Assembly (NCBI RefSeq): GCF_000004195.4
Contig: NC_030683.2
Location: forward strand, 83,353,410 to 83,417,409
Direction of reading: 5' to 3'
From: Xenopus tropicalis
Lineage: Eukaryota > Chordata > Amphibia > Anura > Pipidae
Length of the DNA: 64,000 nt
Shown: positions 45,709 to 58,157 of the stretch, one piece after another
Layout: each line of letters starts with the position of its first letter
Numbering within the stretch: position 1 is the first letter of the stretch
Position numbers and translations under genes: made by a program
The notes under the pieces: generated by a model
Database searches by the model: none
What the model saw: the letters and a program-made list of their open reading frames with translations, nothing else
Told to the model about the DNA's origin: nothing

Positions 45709-48571
45709 CTTAAGATAAATGTACTACACAAGCAAAAGTTAATATATAAACACAATACAGAAAATGCCCCAGTGGCTATTACATTGAAAAGACCAGAAAG
45801 TAAACAGGGTAAATTATGCTTTAAAATGAAAAAAATTACATATTAATTAAAGCAGTAGGGCTTACCAGAATTCAGTTGAAGTTAATGGTAAATATTTCTT
45901 TCTCTAAATGATCCTTCATTTAATGCAAGATCATTACCAAACTATAATTGGGATTTGGGAACCAAATGAAAGGACATCTTTATTATATGATTGGATGTTG
46001 TTAGCTGTGAATGCTCAGAGTTGCCTCCAAAGTATGCTAATGATGAGAAGATCCAAGAAATTAAAACGTGTAATGAAAACAATATAAAATAAAATGAAAT
46101 GAGAAATGAGCAAAGCTGAGGCTTCAAATGGCAAGGAAACAAACATACTGACTGGACTCGAAAGAATAAGAAGAACTAATAAAACAAGTGAGAGGGTTTA
46201 TTTTTAATTAGATTCATTATGCTAATTGAATCTAGCATTAAGTGCATGTTAAGTTCCCCAGGAACTGCTATGACTTTCACAACCAAATCCAAGGTGGGAT
46301 TTAACTTGCTTAACGAAGCAGTATTAATATTTCATAACAAAAGATAATGTATGCCACGCTGCACATGAAGCAGTCAGGCTAATGGGACGGAAAAGGATTG
46401 CTTATTTTGGTGTATTGTCTGATAAGTACAGTTGTTCTGGAAAACACTGGTACTGCTATTGTAAACCATTCCAAAGGACTTGACCAGTTCCACAATGAGC
46501 TTGATAGCGTTAATTAAATACACTTGACTTTGATAAAACAGAAACATGTTCAGATTTCATAAAACAAGGCTTAAAATGCTCTGTGAATTCTAACAGAAAT
46601 GATTGCATATTACCCAAAGTGGATTCATTTGCCTTGCTGAACCTGGGAATCATGACAGACTGATCATTCTGTAAGTAGGTGTTAGGGTAATTAGTATATG
46701 GATATGATTTGTGATTTTGTAACTAAATTAATATATCATGATTTCAGTGTGAGACTTATACTGTATGTAAATACTGAGTCATAGGAACTACATAAAATGT
46801 TAAGTCTGGTTGAATTTCTTGGAAATCACCACACCTGGAGACCCTCATAATGCTTGATCAGAGAAGAAAATATATTGATCCGGCATAGCATTCCGCAGCT
46901 TTAGACAAATTGTCTGCTGCTTACATCACAGTTTCAGATTGTATACCCTGACACAAACATCAGCAAACATGTTTTTATTACATACATTAGCTAAACAGCT
47001 TATAGGACCTTGATTCAGCTATGCAAGTACCATTTATGATTGGTTAATACACATGTGGAATCCATAGTCCAGGAGCTAGTATCTAACACTTTCTTTTTTA
47101 GACAGTCTTGCTTATTAGACAAGGCTATTTTTAGTATGCTGACCATTAGCAGCAATGTCACACTGATCTTTTGTCTATTTACAACAACTGTGACTTTCCA
47201 GGCATGTATGATGTTTTATATTCAGCATAACTTCTTACTTACAATGTGTAATCAATTAAACTTAGCTAAAGCCTTAAGATTTGATATATACTGCTGCTTG
47301 ACCTGTTTCTGAGGCCTACTGAGTAAATCCCTGCCCTAACATGACAAAACACAGTCAACTTAAATTAGATTGAATTTTAGCTACTAATGGATGAAGGGGA
47401 TTGAAGAAAATCTACCCACCATATCCAAATACTGGTTCTATACTGGACTCTGCACTAACAAAAATGCATTTATAGATTGTGACACCTTGTGGTATCAGGG
47501 CAGGCTTTCTCCACTTAGAATCTAAATGTAATTTTTGGAAATTTGCTGTTGTATAGCGTGTCCAGCTAATTATAATATATACCGTAGGGCTACATTTTTA
47601 GGAAATGCTCAACAATTTGCAGTAATTCTAGGGGCCAATAATAGGGGGTGCAGCAGCCAAGCTCACTGTATTAATTACATACTGCTCTGATTCCAACTAA
47701 ATGTATTCCATTATTTATGGTTGTGTATATGCGCTTGCTTTCGCAATTAGTTGATTAATGTGTAGTATTATTATTATTATATATGACTGCATGTGTTGTG
47801 TTGATGTACTTCTTGGGGTTCAGCAGATCTTTGTATTGCTACTCTGTAAGATTTGTTATTGTTCTCGCCCTGCACTGTACTGATTTAAGATGATAGCAGA
47901 AATGGGTTCTCAACTGAGCAAAATAGGGCATAAGAGTTCTGACTAATATGCTCTCCCGATAAACTCTATTGATATAGAATATACTGTGTAATGCAGATAT
48001 CCACCAGAGAAGCAATTGTTTTAGCTTAGAGAATTGAATGATTTTGATCCTGGCTTGGTGCAACTGCAGTGATCTAGGGAAAATGCAAATTTACATTTCT
48101 ATCATGTTATCTTGATTCTTCAATGTCTTTGGCTTGTTTGAGATCAGGCTAACATCCATCTACATCAGTATTTCCATAACTGTGAGACTGGCTCCTCTAG
48201 GGGAGATTGGAGCACTGGCAGGGGGGCTCAGCCTGAATGCCAGAACGTTAATAATTTGCTTATTTTCTCCCATAGATACACCCAAAAACCAGCTTAAAGG
48301 TCAGTTAGAACAATATTTGGGGGCCTTTTTTATAAGTAGAAGCTGATACACCAGTAGTATCCCAAATCCATAAGCTTGCTATGAGCGAATAGGTGCCGTA
48401 ACCAAAAGTTTTACTCTTAGGCTTGAACTGAAAATGTCAGGCAACAAGTGCTCTTAATCCTTGCAAACAACTGCTAAATAATGTGTGCACATGCAGTTAT
48501 CATAGTTGGTGCTCATGTACATTTGCCCAGCTTAAAGGGAGCACCTATTGACACCTTGCTTGTGGGCTATG
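45709..48571. other. Long stretch without recognised repeats; candidate conserved element
   Basis: This is the longest run in the window without a recognised transposon. The part at about 46190-46560 has TTTTTAATTAGATTCATTAT, TGCTAATTGAATCTAGC and CAGTCAGGCTAATGGGACGG, with balanced complexity and no internal repetition, as expected of a conserved non-coding element. No coding frame is credible. A short TTA run lies near 47768. Confidence 0.4.
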
Positions 48572-48579
48572 CTCTAGCT

Positions 48580-48886
48580 CAGGGATCCCCAACCTTTAAT
48601 ACCTGTGAGCCACATTTAAATGGAAAAAGTGTTGGGGAGCAACACAAGCATGAAAAAAGTTCCTGGGGGTGCCAAAAAGAGCTATAATTGGCGACTTAAT
48701 AGCCCCTATGTGGTCTGGCAGCCTACAGAAGGCTCTGTTTGACATTATACTTGGTTTTTATGCAACCAAAACTTACTTCCTTACCAGAAACTCAAAAATG
48801 AGCACTTGCTTTGAGGCCACTGGAAACAACATCCAAGGGGTTTATGAACAACATGTTGCTCCTGAGCCACTGGTTGGGGAACACTG
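48580..48886. mobile_element. hAT MITE, 307 bp, 8-bp target duplication CTCTAGCT
   Basis: The ends CAGGGATCCCCAACC and GGTTGGGGAACACTG are inverted with three mismatches. CTCTAGCT is directly repeated at 48572-48579 and 48887-48894. The interior GTGAGCCACATTTAAATG and CAACATGTTGCTCCTGAGCCAC also form an inverted subterminal pair. It is non-autonomous. Confidence 0.9.
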
Positions 48887-48894
48887 CTCTAGCT

Positions 48895-49784
48895 GGTATT
48901 TGTATTTGGTATTTCAGACCCATTCTGAGACTAAGGGAATATTTTGGGAGGGAGATTTTGTCAAAAAGGAGGGGGGGTATTTTTCTCTTTAACCAATAAC
49001 CTCCTTAACTGGTCAAAAAATAAACCTGCAAGGATCAGAAAAAAAAAAATTATCTTGTAAATCCTTGTGACTTTTACCAATACAATTATTGAGTTAGAAC
49101 TGGCTTGTGTTACTGCCAAAAAGCTATCTAATGGTGCGTACTAAAAAGGGCAGTGTACAAATCTGACAAAATGCAACTCATAGGGAATTGAATAGTTCAT
49201 ATTTCCAATCTCCTGAGCAGGCATATTGTCTTTGTAAAGATATGCAGCCAATTCACGGACGATTGAATCCTTCCCAGTACATAATCTTCTCCCCTTCTGT
49301 TTGCCTTTTCATTCAGGACCAAATATCCTGCGCTATCATTCTTTTCATTCATCTGTACCATCCCTGGGAACTTTATATGCTCAGAAATAATATTCTGAAA
49401 ACTGCTGCACCTCATTGATACTGTTGGAAATTGTATCAATTCTGAGACTACTTATTTTTATATTTGAAATCAATCAAATGCCACAACTAAATATATTGTA
49501 GTTTGTAGACATTTGACCAAAAAAGATACTATCATGTGTAATGTTCTCTCTAAGCTGGAGACTCATATGGATAAGACAGCAGCTCACAAAGCATATTGTG
49601 GACTCTACAGATAGTTATGAATGCACAAGTTTTTGTGCAACCTTTTCAGGCATCTGAAAAGTTACTTTTTGGGAAAATAAAATAATACATATTTTTTAGG
49701 TCAGTGTAAGCTTTGTGAATCACCCTGACTGTTTGTGTTATCCCACTTATGCAACAGCATATATCCCTCTATGAAGCCTATTCA
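48895..49784. other. Unannotated DNA
   Basis: Nothing recognised. Confidence 0.5.
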
Positions 49785-50090
49785 CTAACGTTGGTATCTT
49801 TTTTGTTTTCACAAATAGTTGTTTTTAGAGCTAAAAATTGTGGCTTTTACTAATTATACGATAACTCTCAAAATTAATAATTAAATTGAATTTGTTTTTA
49901 GAGGTTTTCAGGGTTTTTTTGTTTGTAAGCACAGGGAAATTCTTACGTAAACACAAAAATTGAGGTTTTATGGTTCTTTTTGTTTGTATTCAACATTTTA
50001 ATTTGTTCTTGCTTTTTAAAATTGGAGCTTTTAATAAATGATTAGACATTCATAGTTTTCGTGGTAATGAGGTTTTAATCACACTGCTCT
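49785..50090. mobile_element. Old fold-back MITE, related to 35988-36420
   Basis: TTCACTAACGTTGGTATCTT at the left, and TTTTAATAAATGATTAGACATTCATAG at the right, resemble the termini of the element at 35988-36420. The shared interior phrase is TTTTTAGAGGTTTTCAGGG or TTTTAGAGGTTCTCAGG. Confidence 0.5.
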
Positions 50091-51485
50091 ATGCCCTGGA
50101 TTCAGGTTCTTTCTGAATGAGCACTAAGGGAGCGATTCTCACCCCTTTGAACTCTAGCACTGGTTAGTTACTATAAGTAAATGAATGGCTTGTGGTATTT
50201 TTTCACATTTAAAAAAATAAGCAGTACAGTGGTTAACATTATAGCTTTATAGTTTATATTTTAAAGAAAAGATGGAAAAGGCACCACACATTGCCACCAT
50301 TTCTCCAGACTGTAATACTGTATTATCAATATAATACCAGCAATAGCAGGATGTATTATTTACTATGTCCATGTGCCTAAAGCAGTGTTCAATTAAAGGA
50401 AAGTTTGCATATGACTTTAGAAAAAACTATTCTATTTCATAGAAGGCCAGGTAACTCTGGAGGCAAAAGAAACTTGACTAAGAAAAGGGCTTCAAGCTAT
50501 AGGATGCTATGGGATATACAAATCCTGCATTGTATTCTGTGTGGTGTTTCTGAGACTCCTAGTGAGGCTACACAGTGAAAAACTGAAGGACAAGCCGTCT
50601 GCCCCTTTGTAATTATATGAAAACAGGCAAATCTATTAAACAATATGAGTTCAAAATTCTTTCTTTCCAACAATGGCCTTAATTTTTATTAGTTCATTTT
50701 AACAAACCTTCACAGAAAATAATTAAATAAAATGTTAGATATGTAATTAAATGTGACAATTATACATACTTTTAACTGTTCGCATTATTCTAGAAAATTG
50801 CAGTATCAGTATGTCAGTGCATTACTCCAGATTTATGTTAAAGTGTATACTTTATTTCTTTCTAACAGCTACCTCGGATTGTAATGCATTTTGCCCCAAT
50901 TAGGAAGCTTAATGATTTAATTATCATATTGATCTTTAAAAACACATTAGAGATCAATAAATGCAATTATTGCTGCCTAAGAGATAAAAAATGACCTATA
51001 AAGTTCTTGATGTATATGCACTTATATGTTAACGTTTTCTACTATTTCACTGATGTAACTGTGTAATGAACAGTAGGTCCAGGAAATACATAATATTCCT
51101 TCTACGTGAATAAAGGGAGATTCAATTCTTTTTGTGTTGTCTTACAAAATACATTCTATAACATGAACAGTTACAGAGTAATGGCAGACTGTAGGTAAAA
51201 GGTACAAATAAAGAGAAGTTCTTGAGGTGAAGGTTGAGCTTAAAATCAAAATCACATTAGTGCAGAGCCTAGAGTATAAATGCTATTTATTTGGGTAAGT
51301 ATTATCTCTTTCTGAAAGGGACCTGCAATTCCCTAAATAAATTATGTTTTTTTTCGATGGGTAAAGAAAACATAGGAAACAAATGGATTATAAATAAGCT
51401 GTGTATTCTTTCTGTGTTCTTCTACCATGCTGAGTCATCATACAAGCGTCTCTCCTCCTATCCTGGATACGGTAACGTCCTGCAG
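50091..51485. other. Unannotated DNA; candidate conserved element at about 50640-51010
   Basis: The sub-region contains CCTTAATTTTTATTAGTTC, CCCCAATTAGGAAGCTTAATG, GATTTAATTATCATATTGATC and ATGCAATTATTGCTGCC, dense in homeodomain-type TAAT words and free of recognised repeats. This style is typical of developmental enhancers. No coding frame was seen. Confidence 0.4.
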
Positions 51486-51817
51486 TACAGGTATGGGGTG
51501 CCTTATCCGGAAACCCATTATCCAGAAAGTTTCAAATTACGGAAAGGCCATCTCCCATAGACTCCATTATTAGAAAATAATTCTAATTTTTAAAAATGAT
51601 TTCCTTTTTCTCTGTAATAATAAAACAGAACCTTGTACTTGATCCCAATTAATATATAATTAATTCTTATTGGAGGCAAAACAATCCTATTGGATTTAAA
51701 TGATGTTTAAATTATTTTTTACTGGACTTAAGGTATGGAGATCCAAATTACGGAAAGTTCCCTTATCTGGAAAGCCCCAGTTCCCGAGCATTCTGGATAA
51801 CAGGTCCCATACCTGTA
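51486..51817. mobile_element. GGTATGGGATCC-family fold-back MITE
   Basis: It starts TACAGGTATGGGGTGCCTTA and ends GATAACAGGTCCCATACCTGTA, with the same interior phrases as the copy at 16323-16654. Confidence 0.87.
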
Positions 51818-51847
51818 TTTAGTTTGTGTGTTTTAAAAAAATCTACA

Positions 51848-51990
51848 TAGGGATACACTAAATTCAAAAATTTTAGATTAGGACAGATATCAAATCCCCC
51901 CCAAAAAATTTGCTCAAATACCGAACTGAAAAAGAATTTGCTTATTTAAATGATGTTGCATTCAGTTGTCAGTATCTTCCAAACCAAATT
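51848..51990. mobile_element. TAGGGATGCAC-family fragment
   Basis: TAGGGATACACTAAATTCAA and CAAATACCGAACTGAAAAAG resemble the family seen nested at 13783-13865. Decayed. Confidence 0.5.
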
Positions 51991-52608
51991 CAAACCTAAT
52001 AATTTGGTCAACTCCAGAAAAAAGTGCTGGGATACAGGCAAAACCCAACATAAATACTGAATATAGGTAAATATTTTGACTAATGTGTAAAAAATGTTTT
52101 CCCTGTCCGTAGATGAATAATGCAATCTTACTCAGTGTGGGTATATTGCAGCCCTGTACTTAAGGCCCTGTTATGTCTTGTATCCATTAAGTTTTCTGAG
52201 TGACCCAGAGCTATGGGGTGTCCAAGGGCAGGCTCATGTACTGCCCCAGCCTGCCCTTATGAATACAGCGCTGGCAAATGTAGCCAGTGTGGTATTTAAG
52301 GGATATATTCAGGTCTGTGTGCTTCCTTCAGGAACCTAACCCCTGTGCCTATGGGTACTAAGCATGTGGCTGGGTGCAAAAATATAGTGGTTTGTGTCTG
52401 TCTTAGCTTGTAGTAAATGAGCCTTCTGGTGTTTTAATGTGCACAAACTTGCATGGTTTTTGCATCAAGTGGTTACTCCTGCGCTGGTAAATTGTTTAGT
52501 AGTTTTTACATTCTGAGTATGATATTTACACAGCAATGAGCTATGGGAGTTGTACATTACAACCACACAATACCTTTCTCCATAACTCAGCCCTTTCAGC
52601 ATTATACA
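51991..52608. other. Unannotated DNA, GC-richer at 52150-52370
   Basis: The sub-region at 52150-52370 contains GGTATTTAAGGGATATATTC and could be part of an old LTR. No termini were identified. Confidence 0.3.
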
Positions 52609-53028
52609 TTAAAGGAACAGTAACACCAAAAAATGAAAGAGCTTTAAAGTAATAAAAATATAATGCACTGTTGCCCTGCACTGGTAAAACTGGAGTGTTT
52701 GCTACAGTAACACTACTATAATTTATATAATAAGCTGCTGTGTAGCCACGGGGGCAGCCATTCAAGCTGGAAAAAAGGAGAAAAGGCACAAGTTACATAG
52801 CAGATAACAGATAAGTTCTGTAGAATACAATAGTGTTTTATCTGTTATCTGCTATGTGCCTGTGCCTTTTCTCCTTTAAATGGCTGCCTCCATGGCTACA
52901 TAGCAGCTTATTTATATAAATTATAGTAGACTTTCTGAAGTAAACACACAACTTTTACCAGTGCAGGGCAGCAGCAAATTTTAGTTACTTTTATACACTT
53001 TCATTTTTTGGTGTTACTGTTCCTTTAA
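52609..53028. mobile_element. T2/Kolobok-type fold-back MITE, 420 bp with TTAA sites
   Basis: It starts TTAAAGGAACAGTAACACCA and ends with the exact complement, GGTGTTACTGTTCCTTTAA. The inverted similarity continues almost to the centre (AGCAGATAACAGATAAGTTC against ATCTGTTATCTGCTATGTG), so a transcript would fold into one hairpin with arms of about 200 bases. Confidence 0.9.
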
Positions 53029-53887
53029 GGTGTACAATTGGTAATAAGAAGTAGCACAGTTAATGAGAGATAACAATCATCAGAATTGCCCAGTAAGCAA
53101 GCCTACCCAAACAACCCAAGAGCATTTACATGATCAAATAATACGCCAAACCATAAAACATTAGAAATGAAGGGTTACTCCATCACAGTGACCTACCATG
53201 AGCACCATGGTACATTTTTTAAGTTATCATGTGCAGGGGATACAGTATATTTCAATACTGATGATTTAATAAAACATCAATATTTACCAATATTTAATAT
53301 CTGCCACAAATTTCTAGCCTGTAATGTCTATAGTTCTAGGATGGTAATAATAAAGAAAAAAATAATATAAATAAAATAATAATAAAGAAATCTAACCTTG
53401 TATAATTTCCCATGGCTAAATTGACTTGAGCAAAGCTTGCTCATATTACTACAATAACCTTTAGGGCAAAATCACACTTTTGCGTTTTTCCTCACTTAAA
53501 ATGCTTCATGATTTCCACACAAAACTCGTTGAAAATACATGGTTGTGCTCATTTTTCAATCAATTCCTATAAGAAGCAACGGGGGTGACTGCAACAGAAT
53601 ACAATGTTTTCAGTGAGGCACAAACCTGACAGGCAGAACGCTCATACTTATCCATGTGCTTCTACCCTTAATGACATGTTCATGAAGGACATAAAATAAT
53701 TTTGCTTTCACAGCATCCTGAGATATGAACCCCTTTACCTAACTCTGTTCAAGAGTTACATATTCTAACTGTCCATTTACTTGATGCTGCTACAGCAAAT
53801 CCACCCTAAATGTAGGAAATCTCCCCACAGCCATGGTACCTTAATTGTTTTGACTTCTGCTACTTATGCTAGTGATTAATGCTACAC
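53029..53887. other. Unannotated DNA
   Basis: Nothing recognised. Confidence 0.5.
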
Positions 53888-53890
53888 TAT

Positions 53891-54259
53891 GGGGCCGATT
53901 TACTAATCCACGAACGGATCGAAATGCGGTTTTTACGTAATGATTGGTATTTTGCAATTTTTTTTCGTCGCCGTTGCGACTTTTACGTAAATTGTCGCTA
54001 CTTTTTTGTAGCCATTACGACTTGCGCGAATTGTCGCGACTTTTTCGTAGCTGTCGCGAAAAAATCGGAAAGGTTTGCCTGCCGTTTACTAGCGCTCAAT
54101 ACGAAAAAGTCGCGACAATTTGCGCAAGTCGTAACGGCTACGAAAAAGTTGCAACGAAAAAATCGCAAAAAATACGCAAAAAAAAGACGCAAAATGTTCG
54201 TTTCCAATCCGATTTTTTCCCATTTGGGATTCGGATTCGTGGATTAGTAAATCAGCCCC
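53891..54259. mobile_element. CG-rich fold-back MITE, relative of 14160-14680
   Basis: It starts GGGGCCGATTTACTAATCCA and ends TGGATTAGTAAATCAGCCCC. TAT flanks each side (53888-53890 and 54260-54262), consistent with a TA site. The arms are shorter than in the 14160 copy but use the same words (CGTAGC, TCGCGAC, TACGAAAAAGT). Four overlapping open frames here are shadows. Confidence 0.85.
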
Positions 54260-54262
54260 TAT

Positions 54263-54600
54263 GGGTGTAGCCAATAAAGATCAAGCAAAACAAAACTGTA
54301 GTATCCCTTTTGTACATAGAGATTTAATTTCAAGACCACCAAATGGAAATAGAAAATCTGACTTTCCAAAATACATTATGCTTCATTATGGAACACTTGA
54401 AATTAAATCCCTATGTAGAAAGTGACTCAACTTTCTACAACTTTGTTTTACTTGTTCTTTATTGCCTACACCTATAGTGTAGCATTGATCACTAGCATAA
54501 GTAGCAGTAGCTATTAAAACATTATTATTGTCCTCTATTTAAATACAGTATATGGACCAAATTTTAAAGAGTTAGTACATCATTAACACCAGTATCGTAC
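54263..54600. other. Unannotated DNA
   Basis: A phrase near 54318-54341 is inverted near 54395-54420 (GAGATTTAATTTCAAG against CTTGAAATTAAATC), a small hairpin. Nothing else was seen. Confidence 0.4.
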
Positions 54601-54768
54601 CTGTCCCATTTGTGCTTATAATCTAAGGGCTTCATCAATTACTCAAACCCTGTAGTCAATTTTATCAGAAACCAATTATGTATTTTTTCAGGGGGAAGCA
54701 AAACCACAGTGAGAATAAACACTGGAATCAAACCCAGCACCCCAGCATTAGCACCATTATACCACTTT
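54601..54768 (-). mobile_element. tRNA-derived SINE, minus strand
   Basis: On the minus strand the element begins with an A box, GTGGTATAATGGTGC (54751-54765). A B box, GGTTTGATTCC (54724-54734), follows. The body then reads TTCTCACTGTGGTTTTGCTTCCC and runs to a tail around GATTATAAGCACAAATGGGACAG. This arrangement matches a widespread vertebrate tRNA-derived SINE as I recall it. The copy is old and has indels. Confidence 0.7.
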
Positions 54769-55293
54769 TGTTAGTCTAGATTGTATGTAGGTTTATGTGC
54801 TTAATTTCCTAGAGCACATTTTCTCCTGTTTTGTTAAGATAAAGTTAAAAAAGTAATTAGTTTAAAAAGAAATGTAATCTGCATTAAAATAGTTTAAAAT
54901 ATGCACTGATGGGACTGATATTCATGTAAAATGAGTCCAATAAATCAGTCAAAAGAAATGCAGCAATAACCATCCAAATTCAATTGTAAGGACTATTTTA
55001 TACATTTACAAATCTACCTTTACATAGATTGCAATGTAAAATGGGTATTAGAATGAATTATTTATAGAAACTTTGCATAATGACTTTCTTAGAAGGCAAC
55101 TGTGCAGAAGCAAATACTGTAAATATTGCTAATTATTTCTGTCATGTTGTACAGTGTGCAATTCCAAACACAAGGCCATTGGAATCTTGCTCTAGCCATC
55201 ATGGCCAAAGGAATTGTTTCGAAATAGGAAACAGTTAACTGTATATTAGAGTAGGACAGAGGCAGTTTCTTCTATATATACATGGTTCCAGAG

Positions 55294-55400
55294 TTAAAAG
55301 GGCAGTTTACCTTAAAGGAATACTGTTGCAGGAAAACATGTTTTTTTCAAAACACATCAGTGAATAGTGCTGCTCCCGCAGCATCCTGCACTGAAATCTG
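55294..55400 (+). mobile_element. Two T2-type MITE ends, one inserted in the other
   Basis: TTAAAAGGGCAGTTTACC at 55294 is followed directly by a second end, TTAAAGGAATACTGTTGCAGG, at 55312. TTAA-specific insertion of the second element into the first would give this. Right ends were not identified. Confidence 0.45.
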
Positions 55401-56142
55401 TTTTTTTTAAAGAACAAACAGATTTTTTGACATTTAATTTAGAAATTTGACAGGTGTCCATGACCATGTGACTTGATAAACTCTCTCTTTTTACTGCTGC
55501 GATGCAAGTTGAAGTTATATCACTCCCTACCTCTCCCCACAGCAGCAGAAAAAATAGGCAGGTAACAAGATACAGCTCCCTGACACCTCTGCTAAAGTAT
55601 TCAGTTGCCTGAACTGATAGTGCCTACATGGGCTCACAGCACTGCTGGTACTGTCCTGAACTTTAGTGAGTAGGTAAATATGCTTAACTGCCTATACTGC
55701 CTTCTAATATTTTAGGGTGACTTGCATTTCTCTACCAGCTAAAACACACTGTAGAAAAAATGTCTCATGTGCTATTAGCCTCAACAATCTTATACAGTAA
55801 AGTAAACACACACTGTATACACTAGTAATTAATGTTAACTTCTGTTGACCTTCTATGCACAATAACTCCAGATACATTATGTAGTGAGGGGAAGAAATAG
55901 TGGCTCACAAAATACATTCAATGCAGGGAGAGACAGAGGGTGGCAGCACCCAAAATGTATTAAATACGGAGTAAAGCAGTGGGAACTTTTGCCCTAAATG
56001 CATTTAATACAGCAAGAAGCAGTGATTACTTTAGTCTTTAAATACACCCAGATCCCCTTACCTTTCCAAAAACCAAGTTTCCTGAAGGCTGGAGAAGACG
56101 TCAGCATTGTAGCGATCAAATGAATTTAGAAATTGTTTGTAT
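55401..56142. other. Unannotated DNA, partly the interior of the preceding element
   Basis: The 55400-55660 part is probably T2 interior. No gene was seen. Confidence 0.35.
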
Positions 56143-56467
56143 TACTAAACTACCTAGTGGTGGACATGAGAATAACACCCAAGCAGGAGAAACCCTGTTT
56201 GCTATTATACAACTTGGTTTCTATTGACAGTACATTAAGTAAGAGAAACAATAGGTTGTCTGAAAGTAGATCTGTTGTGAAGTGCTGGCTCCTTCTGAAA
56301 GCTCAGACTCATGCACAAAGCACAATGCATGAGATGGCTGCCTACACACCAATATTACAACTAAAAATAATTGTTTGTTCAAGAATTTAATTCTAAATGG
56401 TAGAGTGAATTATTTCCTATGTAAACAGTGTAATTTAGAAATAAAAGGTATATATAAAATCATACCA
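56143..56467 (-). mobile_element. T2/Kolobok-like repeat, minus strand, related to 62496-62830
   Basis: TAGTGGTGGACATGAGAATA, AAGTGCTGGCTCCTTCTGAAAG, GTTCAAGAATTTAATTCTAA and CAGTGTAATTTAGAAATAAA match, on the opposite strand, the repeat at 62496-62830. No protein is encoded. Confidence 0.7.
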
Positions 56468-56675
56468 ACACAAATTAAAATTTTCAAAAAAAATTTCAGT
56501 TGCAGATTTTCTACATTGTTACAATTTGATACATTTACCTATGATTTATCAGCAGGATCACAGAAATTCTAGTAATTAATATTTAAATTGTAGCAGTCAT
56601 TCTCAATTGTAGTCACTGTGGTTAAACCTTCCTTGACCAATAGAGCAAGGGCTCACCTGGGAAAATTAGTCCCAT

Positions 56676-57296
56676 TTAAAGGACATGTAAACCCTAAATG
56701 TGTATATTTGGGTACATCTCCACCACCCAAATGGCATTTGTACTGCATATATCCCATCTAATCCCCAGTACCATTACATTTTCTAAAAACAAATCACAGC
56801 TTTCCCCCGGTGGCCATTTTCCCTTAGACACATCATCAGTGACGTCTACAAACAACCAAATTCAGTGTAAAGCTCATGCAATCAAGTATGCAGGCTAACA
56901 CAGGCAGAACTTATTTTGGTCCTGCTTAAACTGAGCACTGTAGTGGTTAAGCTGAGCTCAGGAGAAGAGGTTAGGAGAAAAATAGTAGCACACAGTTTCT
57001 ATGGGAGCTAGCAATGCCATCTCTTCGTTGGCGACTAGACTGGAGGAAGAGTGTTTAATAATCTGAGCTGGGAAGATTCACTGCCTTAGCTTGGAAGTGA
57101 GCATGCTCAGTAGCCAAGAGCCAAAGTAAATTCCCAAGAAAGGGGGCTAGGTTGTTAGAGGAGGACATCAAATCCTAATTGATTAAGGAGATGCTGCAGC
57201 CTTAATCACTTACTTTTGACCAATCATGATTTTTAAAGATTTCTAAGAGGCTGTTTACAGGTTAAATTTTTTTGTGGGGGATTTACATGTCTTTAA
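56676..57296. mobile_element. T2/Kolobok-type element, 621 bp with TTAA sites
   Basis: It starts TTAAAGGACATGTAAACCC and ends GGATTTACATGTCTTTAA, which is inverted. TTAA lies at both edges. The interior contains CCCCGGTGGCCATTTTCCC and GGAAGTGAGCATGCTCAGTA. It is non-coding. Confidence 0.82.
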
Positions 57297-57370
57297 ATGC
57301 CAAGTTGGTCAAGAACAGGATGCTCCTAGTTGCCAAAAGGTACCCCATCTTCAAAATGGTGTTACACTTA

Positions 57371-57554
57371 GGGGTATATTTATCATTCTGTGTAAAAAGT
57401 GGAGTGAAGCATTACCGGTGATGTTGCCCAGGGCAACCAATCAGCAATTAGATTTCAACAGTTAGAAAACCAAAGCAAAGCATCTGATTGGCTGCTATGA
57501 GCATCACCAGTAATGTTTTACTTCACTTCTTACACAGCATGATAAATATACCCC
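57371..57554. mobile_element. 184-bp MITE with TTA target duplication
   Basis: The ends GGGGTATATTTATCATTCTG and CATGATAAATATACCCC are inverted. TTA flanks both sides (57368-57370 and 57555-57557). The interior GCAACCAATCAGCAATTAGA and TGATTGGCTGCTATG is common in this Xenopus family. It is related to 9051-9210. Confidence 0.87.
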
Positions 57555-57668
57555 TTACTGTATATTTTAAAAGAATGGAGTATTAGTTGAAAACAATATG
57601 CTTGCAATGTAGTACATATGTCTCTCTGCATAATAGTTTATAATAAGAACCCCATACTACTAATCACT

Positions 57669-58157
57669 GGAGGTCATTTATAAAATGTGTTAAAGTTAAA
57701 GATATGTTATTCGCATATGGTTGTTTTGCGCCTGTTCCCCAAACGGTTACATTTTGCACTACTGTGCTAGTCTTTCCTTTTTTTTCGCTGTGAAATGTGC
57801 ATTTCTCATAGAAAATTGCAAATGGCTTGCAGACGAGATTGAGGTTTGCATGAGCATGGCCACTGTGCGTGTTTGTTTTGCACAAAAAAAGAACCAAAAA
57901 AAAAGCAAAGAAATTTTATGCTACCAAAGTTGGGATGTAATTTGGAAGCAGAGCATGTGCATAAATATTCGCAATTTGAAATTGCCATATTTAAAAAACT
58001 CTTGAGGACAATTGCACTGTGAATATAAAAAATGTGCAATTATGTTTGCACATTAAATGCACCAATCTTGTCCAGCTTTATAAATATAAACACGGGTAGG
58101 GCAAATATGTTCACTGTGCAAATAATTCTGCGCTGCGCAAACTTTATAAGTGAGCCC
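57669..58157. mobile_element. Fold-back MITE with TTATAAA ends
   Basis: GGAGGTCATTTATAAAATGTG at the left and AAACTTTATAAGTGAGCCCC at the right are inverted imperfectly. The interior has GTTTTGCGCCTGTTCCCCAA and TTCTGCGCTGCGCAAAC. Open frames here are shadows. Confidence 0.6.

Noticed and set aside
53879..54274. Four overlapping open frames of 61-122 codons on both strands
   Set aside because: All lie within the CG-rich fold-back MITE at 53891-54259. Symmetric frames on both strands follow from its inverted repeat.
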